In this document: positions 1-12,712 of the stretch, piece by piece
How positions within the stretch are numbered: the stretch's first letter is position 1
Layout of the letters: each line of letters begins with the position of its first letter
Assembly (NCBI RefSeq): GCF_033958435.1
Contig: NC_134137.1
Location: 255,796,501-255,860,500, forward strand
Length of the DNA: 64,000 nt
Reading direction: 5' to 3'
DNA from: Carettochelys insculpta
Taxonomy: Eukaryota; Chordata; Testudines; Carettochelyidae
Program-made: the position numbers and the translations under genes
Notes under the pieces: model-generated
Told to the model about the DNA's origin: nothing
The model's input: only the letters and a program-made list of their open reading frames with translations
Database searches by the model: none

Positions 1-1492
1 TTTCTCTCTCTGGATCCCTGGTCTCTGAGCATGAGGGAGCAAGAGTGTCTGTGGAGCAGGGCCCTACAGCTGGGCTCTTGGAAGGTGGAGGTGTAAGTGT
101 CTAGGCAGAGTGGGTGACTCTCAGCTGGTGGTGACAGGTGTGCTTATCTTGAGTGAGGGGACAGAGAAACATGACTGAATTGTCAAAGCAGTTTCCGAAA
201 CACAGTACTCTTGGAGGAATTCTTTCAATGCTGATGGGTATTTGGAAATAAATTACCAAAATAATTGCAACTGACAATAATACAGTGTAATTTTGACAAG
301 CAAAATATTCAGAAATTTAAAATATTGTATGCAATATTCTTAATTTTTTTGAGACAGCATTCCCCCAGGAGTACAACATCTGAAGTTTCCATTATCAGAG
401 ACGCTGACTTCACTCAGAGGGGATTTTTCAGCAGCTTTAATATGCAACTCAGAGACACTTAATTCTACTTTGAATATTCTAGTTCCTCATATGATGTTTG
501 CATTTTGTTAGTGCTTCCCCTCTCCTTAAGCAGGGCCAATTACTTACTTCTGTTCAAACCCACTATTCACCAGTGAACTGTCCTAAAATGACAGCAGCTG
601 AGGCAAGAACACAGAGACGAGACAGAAGAAAAAGGGATAACCTCCCTCTGACGTCAAAATCTCCACTAACGGGAGAGCAGAGTGTACAAGAGAAGGAAAG
701 GAAGGAGCAGAGAAGAAGTCACGATTTCAACAGCCCATGCATTTTACAGTATCACCTAAACTGACAATATAAAGAATCTATTTATGGCAATCCTGGGATT
801 ATAGCATTCCATGATCTGCATATTTTCATCTTAAAGAAGCACACAAATCCCATGCCAATGTTTTATGAGGAATGTGCAATATTTTTGTGCTCAACATGCA
901 TATTTTTTGGAATTGACATCTCCCTCATTTCCTGGTCTCGTTTTTTAAATTATTCCTTGAACTCAAAGACTGAATCTAACAAACATTTTGTTTTAATACC
1001 AAATTTATTATTCATTTATGGGAACTGTTTGCTCTTTGTATTTTATTCGATTTGAATTAAAAAAAAAAAAGATGGATGTAATTGTTTCCAAATGCTTTCA
1101 TTTGTTTTCATGCATTAATATATATTTAAGCACATACTACTACCAAGGAACATTAAAGTCACCAGCAACATCAAATTTAAAAAATTCCCCTACCCTAACA
1201 TACTTTACCTGGTTACGTGTATTCTGATGCATCTTAAATTTTGCACCTAAAAGCCAGCAGGGCTCACTTAAGTACAACTTTTACTGAGCCTAAGAGACTG
1301 AACATCTGTTGTTATTCCTTAGATTTTGAATCTAGATAACCAGAATGCACAAGAATGCAAAACAACCTCTCTAATATAAGTAAGTGGACTTTAGAGGAAT
1401 CAATTACCTAAAAAAGAATTTGACCAAGAATTTTTCATAGAAAGTCTAAAATAAAGGTTTTTTTAATTAAAAAAAAAAATCAAACTGCTTAC
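1..1492 (-). other. PLEKHA5 intron downstream of the 453-bp exon (partial)
   Basis: AT-rich intronic sequence. I see no further exon and no repeat family I can name, apart from short poly-A runs near 1059 and 1468. Confidence 0.6.
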
Positions 1493-1945
1493 CCTCTTGT
1501 TTCCTCATCTTGCCCCTTTCCTCTCTGAATTTTAATCCACTGCTCCAACTGAAGCATTGAATTAGTCCTCTGTATGACTCGTTCGGACTCCATGTGTGAG
1601 TGAACTGCATTTTGCTGTCCTCCATCTCCAGTGTCTGCTGCAATACTGACAGCTTTATTCTCAGACCCATTTAACTGAACTGGCCTGTAGTGTCCAGCGT
1701 GAAGTGTGCCCACAGGTAATGTTCTGTACTCTGAATTTAGCTTTACGCTGTTAATTTTAGTTAAAGGTTTATCTTGTCCAGTTTTCTGAAAACCATATTT
1801 TTCAGCTTCCAAAGCTGCCTTCTCTTCACTTTTGCTTACTTCTTTGTTTTTTTGATTATTCTGTGCTTCTGGTTTAATTAATACCCGGTGGTTTGAAATG
1901 TTATTCACTTCTCGAGGTGGTGTGTTTTCAGTTATCTTCTCTACT
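1493..1945 (-). CDS. PLEKHA5: PLEKHA5 exon: long linker after PH domain
   Basis: This is the largest exon in the window, 453 bp and 151 codons. It encodes a hydrophilic, Lys/Glu/Ser-rich linker starting VEKITENTPPREVNN. It runs through EKYGFQKTGQDKPLTKINSV and ends TNSMLQLEQWIKIQ-RGKGQDEETRG. The tail with QLEQWIKIQ is the most recognisable PLEKHA5 signature here. The acceptor is CTTTTCAG|A and the donor AGAGG|GTAAGC. It completes the Arg codon of the PH exon and ends with two bases of a Gly codon. No domain is assigned. Confidence 0.92.
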
Positions 1946-4900
1946 CTGAAAAGAGAAGAATGGCATAACAACATAACTTTAATAGCTACACCAAGTATTT
2001 GCTTCAGAAATACACCCCTTGATTGTTATGGGTTCCAGACTGTTCTAAGAGACCATTGTCTAACCATATTATGTTACAACAGCTTGTCTTTAGGAGAATA
2101 ATCCAGGCCTGTTTTAATTGTCAATAGTAGGGTTTTCTTCGTTTGTTTGGGTAAAGAATTCCCCTCCACTTCTATTTTGGGAACATCCAAACCAAACCAA
2201 ACCAAACTCAAAGCTATATCAGAGTAAATGACCACTAAACCAGACAAAACCAACCTCAGGAAACTCAAAGAGCAGATGTTAATTTCACAAAGGCTAGGAT
2301 ACTGGAACAGCACATATTCCATGGCTCGTCTCAGGAATGCAAACATCTTAGAATTCAGACTGACTTCAAACCAAAGTGTTTCAGATGGCAGTGTATTATG
2401 TTTCTGTCTAGCTCATAATTCACCATGCTAGTCATTTCAATGTACAATGGGCACTTTATTCTGTATTTTAAACGTTATATGGTCACTGGCATCAATTAGC
2501 TTTCTCTGGTATGTTGTCATTTCAGCTATTATATATTTTGTGGAAAACACTTGTGGCTTCCTTAATTTTAGGAGGCAAATATCTGCTGACTATGGAACTG
2601 TGGCACAAAATAATTATATCTTTTTAGAACCAAACACTAACTGCTACACAGAAGTTATATTACACACGATAGAAATGTATGCCTTGATAGCGATGATTTT
2701 TCTTTTCCAAATTCTACTGTTTCAAGGTGGCAAGGGTGCTTCAAGACTGGGACATTTCAGCTCTAAATTTTCAACTATATGCTTAATTTGTATCACAACT
2801 AACCACCAATTATGCAAATAACATTTTGAAATGGATATCACCAAATATAGTATTTACCAGTGCAAGAAGGCCATTATATCTTTTTCCATGCAACCTAAGT
2901 AACTGCAAAGGCAAATACACTGATCTGTGTCAACTTGCATTCTGAACACCAGGGCTAAATGTTTGACAAATATTAAACATCCTTCCACAAGTTTATTTAA
3001 ACCATAAATACTTGAAGAGTATTTTCACAAGTGAATCACGTTGGGTATAACTTTCATAAGCACCTAAAGGACTAAGACCCTAATTCCCTTTTGATAGTTT
3101 TAACCATTATTCCTATAGTTTCGTCAAGAATTCTGACTATTTAGTTTAAGTGTTCCACTGATGAATCACATATGCATACATTAGAAGCATGCCTTTTAAT
3201 ACCAAGCAGTTGTTATAACATATTAATAGAATTCCTTACCAAGTCCTAACAGATGAACTGAAGATACATGAACTAGTATAAATATTTTTACAGGGAGTTT
3301 CTTAGACTGACACAAACACCTTCCCTAGTCACAACTGCTAGCTCATCCGGACTTTAATTACAAATGAAAAAAATGAACCATTTATGCAGTGTAGTTTTAG
3401 AGTGGAGCTGAGCCTTTTTTTTGTAGGTACATTTCTCTTGGTTCAAGAGAGTTAACATGACAAAACTCACTAAAATTACATAGGCAATTATGAGAATGAA
3501 CAAAAGACAAATGGAATTTTGTATGAATATACATCTCTTATGTGAATGAGACCTCTTAAATTGTTGGGATATACTGTAACTCTTCCTCTACTTGTATTTC
3601 CATCCTAAAATCAAGTTCACCTACTCAAACTCACAGAGCAGATACAAAGGCTTGTCAATACAAACATATAGTTTGTCTGAAGCATGGTTATAAATCTACC
3701 CCGCACCAGCCTACTGCGCTCTGTTGTAGATGCTGCTGAGACATTAACAGTTCATTAATGTGCTTTGATCTAATCGTTTTTGGAAGATTTCAAACAGACT
3801 CACTGCCTCACAGGTTTCAAAACCCAAGCTTCAGCTGAAGCCTGAACATCTACATTACTATTTTTGGCCCCATGGATAGAGCTCAGAGATCACAAATCAG
3901 CTGCCCATGCTTAGGGAAAAATCTGCTGCTGAAAAATCTGTTTTTTTTCTATGTAGGCATGAATACTCTCAATGTTCAAGTGGGCAAGCCTCTGACTAAA
4001 GTTATGCAAAATATCTAGCACTAGTTTGCTATGAATTCTCTGGTGAAATCTTATCTGCTGATTTCACACATCTAGTTCTACCTTCACTCTTCTGTGAAGT
4101 ATGAAAAAAGTTTGATTTCTTCAAAAGAATGGATTTAACATATCTCAGCTAAAAATAACAATGTGAAGGAGGCCAGCCGCTAGAGGCAGAAAATGAGCAG
4201 GCTGGAAGGTACTTGAGAAACATGCAAACCTATATTCAAACATGCATCTCTGTGGCTATCTATAAAGACAACATACTGTTTCTTGCACAGTATTCATGGA
4301 TTCACAAGTTTGATCCATCTGATGTTTCTGTTAGCAGGTCAATAAGGTAACTGGTAACGTCAACCTCTGATAATTCTTTTCACTGCAATTTCAAAAAATT
4401 TTTTGTAGGAATATAGGGCACATGCACCTAGGGCTGACACTAATTTCTCCTGATACACCCACATACCAATATTTTTGCCTCTGTAGGCACCGAGTGAAAT
4501 TTATTTTTGCTAAAAAAAAAAAAAAAAAAAAAAATGCCCTCTAACACAATTCCAGACAAACTAAAAGACTTTCCCAAAAAGACAAAAAGGATGATAGGTT
4601 CCGCCAAAGATCTCAGACAATAACAGGAAGAACATTGAGAATTACAGATCTGAAAAACTGAATGATAAAAGTTTTGAAAACCCTAAAATTAATGTATGTT
4701 TGTGCAAATTTAATTCAACCCCTTTGCACATATGCACAATTGTAGGTCTTTAATTACATGATCACACACAACCTCATAAGTTGCACAGTTTAACAGCATC
4801 TCCATTTTACTGGCAGAACAGTCAAGTACTTAACTTTGGTAGATTCTTTTTGAGGCAAAAGATGGGTGAGTGACTTGGAATTGTCAAATTACCTATCCGA

Positions 4901-5668
4901 GTTCTATTCTCCTCCAAGACCATATAATTCTTCAATGGGGTAGGCAGCTTCTCTCACTAGTAAGGGTTGTGAATGGCCCAAAATTATCAACCTTCATGGG
5001 CAGAAGCAGAGACTTGTGGTCAGTTCATCCCCAGATCAGTGCGTTTTTTCCAAGCTGAAGGATATCTTGATTGTGCATGTGGACAGAGAGGGCCAGAGAG
5101 AGAGAGAGTTGCCACTCCTAAATTCTCTCCTTTTAGATTTACTTCAGATCAAGGAGCACAGGGCTAAAATAATGTTTGGGAGTTTTGACAGTAAGCCAGG
5201 AATAAGATGCACTAAGGAAAAAGGCAATTGTCAACTGCTTAGAACACAACAAAAATCTGAATGGATTTTTATGTAGTCAGATACCCTCCTGACACCTGAA
5301 CTTCCCCTGCCAAATTTCAAGTTCCTGCTGCCAGCTTAAAGGCAGCAGAGGTTTCTTTAAAAAAAAAAAAAAAAAAAAAAAAGGACAATGTTTGTACTGG
5401 AAAATGTTGGGAACCTAGAACAAGCCTAACCTTGTAAAATAATACCCTGTTTTTGCCATGCTGTTTGACTCTGAGGCAGCTTTTGATGGTGAATCCTAAA
5501 AGTTACTTGTTTCCTACCTTTATTAAATTTAGGTTAGGCAATAAAATTCAGAAACATTTCATAACCACGTAGCACTGTTTTAACACTTACTAAAAATGTC
5601 TGTCCATGTCCATTAGGGCTCGATTTTGCCACCTTTATAAACACCAGTATTTTACTCTCTGATATTCA

Positions 5669-5935
5669 AGGGTGAATCTACACTTACCTGGAGATGGACT
5701 GAGTTCGATTTTGCTGCATGTTTAGACGTGGCAAAATCGATCTCTCTGGGCTCATCCGTTGACCCTACTACTCCACGCTATTGTGTGTTGTAAGGGACAT
5801 TGGCGTGAGCGTCAAGAGCCCCTATCTACACTAGGTAAGAAAGTCAACTCTTGGATGTTGATTCTAGCTACGCTAATGGCATAGCTAAAATTGTGTATCA
5901 GAAATCGACTTTCCACCCTAATGTAGATCAAGCCA
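5669..5935. mobile_element. MITE with short terminal inverted repeats
   Basis: A non-coding element of about 270 bp whose ends mirror each other loosely: gggtgaatctacactta at the left and taatgtagatcaagcc at the right. It resembles the other 'tctacact...agtgtaga' elements listed in this window. It has no transposase and would have been moved in trans by a DNA transposase. Confidence 0.6.
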
Positions 5936-6977
5936 AAGAAACAAGTAACTACTCATTGTACATTAATATGGCAGACTCTAACCCTTAATATCAAAAAATA
6001 TGGACACCTGTTAGATGTGTCACTATGTCTTACTTTCTGACCAGGGTGTGGAACAACAGGCCACAGCAATAACACATTAATAGTGTAGTGCACAAGATGA
6101 TCAGCATAATAAAATGACATTAGTGTAATATTGTTACAGCAGACCAAAAATACCCTCTAAATTGCTATGGGTTATAATTCATCTGGTAGAGAGCTAATTT
6201 GCAAATAATGTAGTTTTTTGCCAATTTCAAAAAGTTGTTTCAGGTCACATTTTACGAATGACAAGTTTAAGAGGACTCCAGAGAGACTAAAGTATTTCAG
6301 ATTAACTGCTTGCAATAGAACCCCGAGGACCTTGTTAAATTTGTATCTACCACGTAAGAAAATAAAGCCAGATTTACTCAGGTAAAAGCAATGACAATTA
6401 AACCTATGGGGCAAAAATAAATTCAGTCAAAATGAATGTGCACTTTGCAGTAAACATTGCTCCATCTCTGGAAATTACAAAATGCTTATTCTTTATTTCA
6501 AATTTTTAAAATATTTGGGATAGTGGGAAAGAAGCCATTATTGCCATTTTAATGAAACATACATTAAAATGTTTTTTCATTGCATACGTAACAATTACCG
6601 ATCTCAAATTATTCACTAGACTGTAAGAATGGGAATCAAAATCAGTTTGGGTGTTCAAAAACAATTTGTCGAAGATTCTCCCTATTACAAGCACTGAACA
6701 GGATTTTCTACCAGAGCAGTCACCTCAGCTTAAACTGTTCATCATTCTATATCAATTTTCCAAGACGGAAGTAAAAAGCCCAACCGCTTCCTCACTTCAA
6801 ACTTAGTTTTAAGTAGGGTAAAATTGCTATGGCAAAACTGGATTTAAAAAAAGCAGTGTTTTCATGAGAAAAAAACAGGTATTCTCATACCTACAAAAGA
6901 CAGACCGCAAGGTGAAATTTTTTTGAAGTTGATATGCAAAATTTAATGGACGGTGGGGCTTAGTTACAAGGGAGTTA

Positions 6978-7188
6978 AATCAATGACGGGTCCTCTGGCA
7001 CCTTATAGACTAACCGAAATGTATGAGCATAAGCTTTCGTGGGCAAAGACCCTCTTCATCAGATGCAGGTCTTTGCCACAAAAGCTCATGCTCATACAGT
7101 TCTGTTAGTCTATAAGGTGCCACAGGACCCCTCGTTGCTTTTGCAGATCCAGACTAAACACACGGCTACCCCTCTGATACTTGACACC
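6978..7188. repeat. Head-to-head pair of a turtle-type short interspersed repeat
   Basis: The phrase tggcaccttatagactaac occurs forward at about 6999, and its reverse complement gttagtctataaggtgcca at about 7105. Each is followed or preceded by gagcataagctttcgtgggc-type sequence, so two copies face each other across catcagatgcagg. Other copies lie at about 40252 and 56283. I know this as a very common turtle repeat but cannot assign its superfamily with certainty. Confidence 0.75.
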
Positions 7189-7321
7189 ATGCAAGGGAGT
7201 TAAAGGAATGTCATCCTTACTGAAACAGAACTTCTACATTTAAAATAAATATACCCTTTTTATTAAATTTTATTTTCCTCTTCTTTTTTTATTATTTAAA
7301 TAAATATACCTCTTTCAAAAA

Positions 7322-8350
7322 TCAGATGGCGGCTCCAGTGGAGGTGGCAGCTCGTTCCACTGGGCTGCACCAGCAGAACCTGGCGTTGGGGTGAGAGGCC
7401 AGGGGTTTCAGGGACTAGGTTGAGGTAGGTGTTGGGAGCAGGCCAGGCCAGAGGGTGCGAGATGGAGCTGCAGACCGGAGGGTTGTTGGAAGCGGGCAGG
7501 GCCAGGCCACAGGGTACGAGGGAGGGAGCAGGCTGAGCCAGCTGGGCTGCAGGATACAGAGGGAGCTGCAGAGCGTGGCTGGAGGTACATGGCTGCAAGC
7601 ATCCCATCACATGGCTGGAGCCGCTTTACAGCACAAGGCTACAGCTGCCCCATCACGTGGCAGGAGCCACTCTTCCATGCGTAGCTGAAGGTACCGGCAG
7701 CTCCTCTGAGCTGCACCAGTGGTAAGTCCTTAACTTACCTGGGGAGGCAAGGTGCGGAGGGCCAAGGGGCATTTGGAGATCAGGCCGGGGTTGGGAGCAG
7801 GCCAGCCTGGGCCAGAAGGTGCAGGGGGATATGTGGGCTGGGGGGTGCTGGGAGTGGGCTGGGCTGGGCTGGGCTGGAGAGTGCAAGGGAGGGAGCGGGC
7901 CGCGTGGGGCTGGAGGGTGCCAGGGCAGCTGCAAAGCACGGCTGGAGGTGCCTGACCACATGGGCAGAGGTGCCCTACCATGTGGCAGGAGTCCCTTTAC
8001 AGTGTGCAGCTGGTGGTACCAGCAGCTCCAGTGGATGAGTTGGTGGCTCCTCTGGGCTGCAGCAGGGGTAAGTCCTTAACCTACTGGGGGTTGGGGGGTT
8101 AGGGGGTCTGTGGGCCAGACTGGGCTGGGCTGGGGTGTGTGAGGGTCTGTGACCAGGGGGGTGTTGGGAGTGGGCTGGCGGGTTCTGGGAGTGCATTGGG
8201 TCATGGTGGGGTGGGCAGGGGGGTGTTGGGAGCAGGCAGAGTGTGGCTGGGGGGGGACTGCTGGCAGGAGGTGTTGGGAGTAGGCCAGGCTGGCCCGAAC
8301 CTCCCTGCCATTTGCCATGTGTCTTGCTCACATGGTCCTCCATGAGCCCT
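7322..8350. repeat. GC-rich imperfect tandem array, unit about 320-350 bp
   Basis: Blocks recur with the same order of phrases: gtaagtccttaac preceded by a ctcctctg(a/g)gctgca motif occurs near 7680-7737 and again near 8046-8082, and 'ttgggagcaggcc' occurs near 7432, 7793 and in variant form near 8164, 8228 and 8275. Within units there are short gggct/gggag slippage runs, for example around 7855-7875. Long reading frames occur on both strands but are Pro/Gly/Ala-rich artefacts of the composition. Confidence 0.7.
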
Positions 8351-8569
8351 GAGCAGGGGTGGTAGAAGTAGCAGCATCACCAGCCCACAGGTGTTGGGTG
8401 GGCAGCGTGAACCCCCAAGCATGATGGCAGGTGGGTGGACTGAGCAGCTCTGGCCCCTCATTCTGCATGAGATGAGGGTCTGAGATACTTGGGTCCGTGG
8501 ATTACTTTGGTTAATCCAAATGGTGTATGAATCATGATTGGTCACTGGAATCCAAGGAAGTGTGACTCC

Positions 8570-10028
8570 TTACGTCACCGCAGGAAATATAACCTTGTCA
8601 GAAAACTCCCCACTGCCTTGTGGATAGATACGGGATATCCAAAGGCTATGTGAGTAAACCCAGACAGAAAATCCAGAGTGGAGACCTTAAGGTGGTTATC
8701 AGGGAGGATTCATCAAACCTGCTTTCCGGCATCTCCTTGCAGTTACCTCAGTTCCAAATGTACTGACTTCTGTCTTCCCTTTGGTTCCAACTGGGGTGGA
8801 CAGAGGGAGGCAGTGCTGCTTGGGCAACACACATGCTCCAAACACTAGCCCAGACCATGCAGCATTAAGAGTGTGCCAAATAAAGAGGACACTCCATCCT
8901 TGCTGATAGCATGGAAACAACACAGGAAGTGGCAGTTACCGGCTATAATCCCTCCTCAACTGGTGAAGAGGATGGCACCATGGGTCACTTTTGTCAATGA
9001 GAGGAGTCATCGCACTCCACAGGTCAGCTGCCACCTTCCTTAAGCTGGGCAGCCCCCAGTCAATAAGTCGCTGACCTGCCACATCTGCCTTCCTCATTGG
9101 GTGCATGGGGATAGACCAAAAATCAAAAAGTAAATGGAAATTATGTACCCACCAAACAACGACATAATAAATCAACTTCTCTACGGCTCGGTAGCTGGAA
9201 TATATGGACCACATATCTGGGACCTGAATTTGCCCAGGACCTTACGAACACTGACTCAATGCGCAAAACAGCATTCATAGATCAAAAGCTACATAAACAG
9301 AACATTGACAACACTGAAAAAAGCACTCAGACCAAACATTACCAAATTCGCCTCACTGAAGCATTTAAATGGACAGGTGATCACATACAAAAAGCTGCAG
9401 GTGTCCAGACACGTGGAACGCTAATCAAGTCTTTATTCCCACAAGCATACAATACAACCTGAGCTTGACAATCTCATCCCAACTTTTCCCAAAATGTCTG
9501 ATCTAGATGCAAAGCCTACAGAGAAGGAACTCTCTCAAGCTCTTGATGCGCTCTCCAATGGAAAAGCACCAGGAAACGACAGAATTCCTGCTTAAGTCCT
9601 GAAGGCAAATAAGGCTGTGCTCTTCTCCATCCTCTATGATTTACTCCTAAAATGTTGGAGAGCAGCTGATGTCCCACACAATATGAAGCATACAATCATC
9701 ATCACTCTCTATAAATACAAAGGCGACAAGGGTGATTGCAACAACTACAGAGGCATCTCATCACCGAGCATCACAGGCAAAGCATTTGCCCGTGTCATTC
9801 TCAAATGCCTGAAAAAACTCACAAATTCAGCCTATCCAGAAACACAATGTGGCTTCAGGGCTGGCAGGTCAACAACAGACATGATTTTCTCACTTCAACA
9901 ACTACAGGAAAAAAAACGCAGGGAACAAGGAAAGCCATTATTCATAGAATTTGTGGACTTAAAGATGTTTGACATAGTCAGCAGATCAGGACTATACAGA
10001 GTATTAACAAAGACTGGCTGCCAAATAT
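8570..10028 (+). mobile_element. APE-type LINE, internally deleted copy with 5' UTR and RT fragment
   Basis: The 5' part (about 8600-8700: ccccactgccttgtgg, acagaaaatccagag) matches the 5' leader of the LINE at 44.6 kb. From about 9460 the plus strand encodes the start of a reverse transcriptase: KELSQALDALSNGKAPGND, then YRGISSPSITGKAFARVIL and ETQCGFRAGRSTTDMIFSLQ. The endonuclease is missing or unrecognisable, a TAA interrupts the frame near 9594, and the copy ends at about 10028 where CR1 sequence follows. The clade is not resolved. Confidence 0.75.
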
Positions 10029-10706
10029 ACTGTCTGGGTGCAGCCTCGTTTCTGGGGAACCCGAGCCTGGTTGGCTACAGAGAGCACACTTGTAAATTTT
10101 GCAGATGATACCAAGTGGGGAGGGGTTGCAAGTGCTTTGGAGGATAGGATTATAATTCAAAATAATCTGAACAAACTGGAGAAATGGTCTAAGGTAAACA
10201 GTATGAAATTCAATAAGGGCAAATGCAAAGGCTTCTACTTGAGAAGAAACAATCATTTGCACACATTCAAAATGAGAAATGAATGTCCAGAAAAGAGTAT
10301 AGCAAAAAGGGATCTACAGATCATAGTACACCACAAGCTAAATGTGAGTGAACAGTCTGAAAACCACAGACACAATTCTGTGATGTTTTAATAGGACAGT
10401 TGTAAGCAAAATATAAGTAATTTTTCCACTCTGTGCTGAATAGGCCTCAACCAGAATACTGTGCCTAGTTCTGAATGACATTTCAGGAAAGATGTGGACA
10501 AACGGGAAAAGGTCCAGAGAAAAGCAACCAAAAATATAAGAGGTCTAGGAAAACATGGCCTATGAAAGAAGAATATTATTGATGATTAGAAAAGATGATG
10601 AGAAGATTATTAGATAATTCGAAAAGAGACTACTGAGAGGAAAGATAACAGATTTCAACTATTTAAAAGACTGTTACAAGGAGGAGGGGAAAACGCTCTC
10701 CTTAAC

Positions 10707-10805
10707 CTAGGGGTTGGCCACACCACAAATTTGGTAAATTGCAATGAACTGGCTCCAGGCACCCGGAGGGGGTGGGATATCAGGCAGAAGAAGCAGGGCT
10801 TTAGG

Positions 10806-10882
<77 letters not shown>

Positions 10883-11432
10883 TCTCTAGCACAGAGACAG
10901 GATGTGGTGCAGACTGGTGTGTGGAACAGTGTGTGCGCACCAGCTGCTGTTGGGCACTTTTGTGAGAGAGGCCATGCACTGTCTCTTAAACCACATGGAA
11001 AGTGGTCATGCTCTGTTGTCTCCCCCTGCACTGCAGGAGAGCGAGAGAGCATGTGAGAAAGTGAGCTAGCTGTTGGATAAATCTTAGAAACAGAGCACTG
11101 CTTCTTAAGATGAGCATTCACCATCCACACTTCAGATAGGAGCAGCTCTACTGTATGTTTCCCTCACCCCAACTCCTTTTCTGCAGAGATGAAGTACAGT
11201 GCAGGGGCATATCCTGACTTCAGTACTCCCTACTCCACGAGTCCCCAGCTAGCAGGAGAGTCCTGGGAGCAGCTTGGCTTCAGGATGGGGCAATAAGGAG
11301 AGCAATGCAACCGAACACATTTGGTGGACTATAAAGTATGCAGGCTTTGCTAATCAGGTGGGTGGGTTGGATAGAAATGCTGGGTGAGTCCGAGCTGGCC
11401 CATGGGCCATATTTTGCCATCTGCCTTAGCCT
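10707..11432. mobile_element. hAT-like non-autonomous insertion inside CR1
   Basis: About 725 bp separate the two CR1 pieces. The ends look like a degenerate inverted repeat (aggggttggccacacc at left; ggcccatgggccatattttgcc at right), like the 'caggggtgggcaaa' hAT-type repeats common in reptiles. Inside is a (GA)n(GT)n microsatellite. No transposase is encoded. Confidence 0.55.
10808..10883. repeat. Compound microsatellite (GA)n(GT)n
   Basis: An uninterrupted GA run of about 45 bp is followed by a GT run of about 24 bp. Long Arg/Glu and Cys/Val reading frames across it are artefacts of the repeat. Likely highly polymorphic. Confidence 0.97.
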
Positions 11433-12288
11433 CTGACAAGAAGCAATGGGCTAGAATTGCAGGAAGAAAAGTTTAGATTGGACATTAGGAAAAGCTTCCT
11501 AGCAGGGTGGCTGAACACTGGAATAGAATTGCCTAGGTATGTTATTGATCCTCCATGAATGGGAGATTTTTAAGAACAGGTTAGACAAACACCATTAGGG
11601 ATGATCTGAATGGTGTTTGGCCCTGCCATGAGAAAACAGGACTATACTTGATAGACTCTTGCAGCTCTATGATTCTGTAAGGGAGACTCCACAGAAAATA
11701 TGTAAACTTATTATCTGAGACAAATCCCAGATTTCTGCCCACCCGCACATCCCACCCTTCCTCAGTCTTTATTTCATCCTTCCATCCACTGCTTCTACAA
11801 CAGCGTAAGAGCTATTTCATGGAGAAATTAAGACAGTACACAGAAGAGGAAATTCTGGTTGGTCAGAAGTCCTAGATCCACTGTTTACTACCACAAATCA
11901 CTAACATTTTAAAGAGATCATGTTTTCCAATATTCAGTTGCTGAAGTAGACTGAATTGGCGTTATGGATTTATCCATGATTTGCTGTTTCTCCCAAGAAC
12001 AGGATCCATATAAAGGCAATACCCACTATGAAGTATTTTAGGAATAAGGTTTGGCTTAATGGACCCACAACACGCGACAAGACCCATTTGGATGACTTCT
12101 GTGGTGTTGTGATGTGACAAACTGAAAAGTCAGTAAAAGTTATAAAAATTTGAAAATCTAGGCTTCCAACCTTGCTGTGATGGGTGGGGCCAAATCTCAG
12201 CAGGATTACCTTGCATTTTGAGTGAATAAACTCAAACCCACTACAGAAAACTAACTCCTTGTTCTTCTAGTTTCCCAATCAGCATTAC

Positions 12289-12404
12289 CTTTTCACAGGT
12301 TCTGTCTGTACAAGTGCTGCATCTATCATGGCTTTCATCCATAACTCCATTTCCTTCCCTGTATCTGTGCAGAAATAATAGGTCCTCATGTTCGGATGAG
12401 CTGC
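12289..12404 (-). CDS. PLEKHA5: PLEKHA5 exon: C-terminal helix of PH domain
   Basis: This 116-bp exon encodes AAHPNMRTYYFCTDTGKEM, then ELWMKAMIDAALVQTEPVK. It holds the last PH strands and the C-terminal alpha helix with the near-invariant PH tryptophan (ELWMKAM). The acceptor is CAATCAG|GCA. The donor AAAAG|GTAATG leaves a split Arg codon completed 10.3 kb downstream. Together with the exons at 14.6, 24.1 and 39.4 kb the PH domain is complete. Confidence 0.93.
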
Positions 12405-12712
12405 CTGATTGGAAATCACAAGGTCATTGTAACAAAAAGACAAAATTTCTGTAAAAGAAAAAAGGTAATTAATGTTATTGTCATCTTACTCCATTATTCC
12501 ATTGTTGTTAGGTTTATGAAAAAAACAACAAATAATTTATGGAAAACACTTCATAGGAACAATGCTATTCACTGTTATGCTTCTCTTTTACTGCAACCAA
12601 CTAATAAAAGCATTATCTAGAAAACTTTAACAGTTGCTTTTCTGTACATGTGTCCAACTGAAATGATTCTTTTCTGCAGTCTGAACAAGACAGTTTTAAT
12701 TTACAGCAGGGG

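Larger units (their letters stand above)
10050..11690 (+). mobile_element. CR1 LINE 3' portion, split by a later insertion
   Basis: The plus strand encodes the CR1 RT catalytic region (VNFADDTKWGG, then LNKLEKWSKVNSMKFNKGKC) from about 10092. Typical CR1 C-terminal and 3' sequence is interrupted at about 10707. It resumes at about 11433 (gaagcaatgggctagaattgc) and ends at about 11680 with the CR1-type terminus agctctatgattctgt. Several stops show it is dead. The two pieces are co-linear, so the middle block is an insertion. Confidence 0.8.
1946..12288 (-). other. PLEKHA5 intron, 10.3 kb
   Basis: The intron holds, left to right: unassigned AT-rich DNA (1946-5668) with A-runs near 4511 and 5358; a MITE (5669-5935); unassigned DNA to 6977; an inverted pair of short repeats (6978-7188); a GC-rich tandem array (7322-8350); a LINE fragment (8570-10028); and a split CR1 (10050-11690). 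11700-12288 shows nothing I can name. Confidence 0.7.

Noticed and set aside
2447..2821. 124-codon hydrophobic reading frame on the plus strand
   Set aside because: AT-rich intron, no recognisable family, no splice context; the hydrophobicity follows from T-rich codons.
7296..8545. Many overlapping Pro/Gly/Ala-rich frames on both strands
   Set aside because: They arise from the GC-rich tandem array; no consistent protein on either strand.
10707..11130. Frames rich in Arg-Glu, Cys-Val, Thr-His and Ser-Leu repeats
   Set aside because: Pure translation of the (GA)n(GT)n microsatellite.
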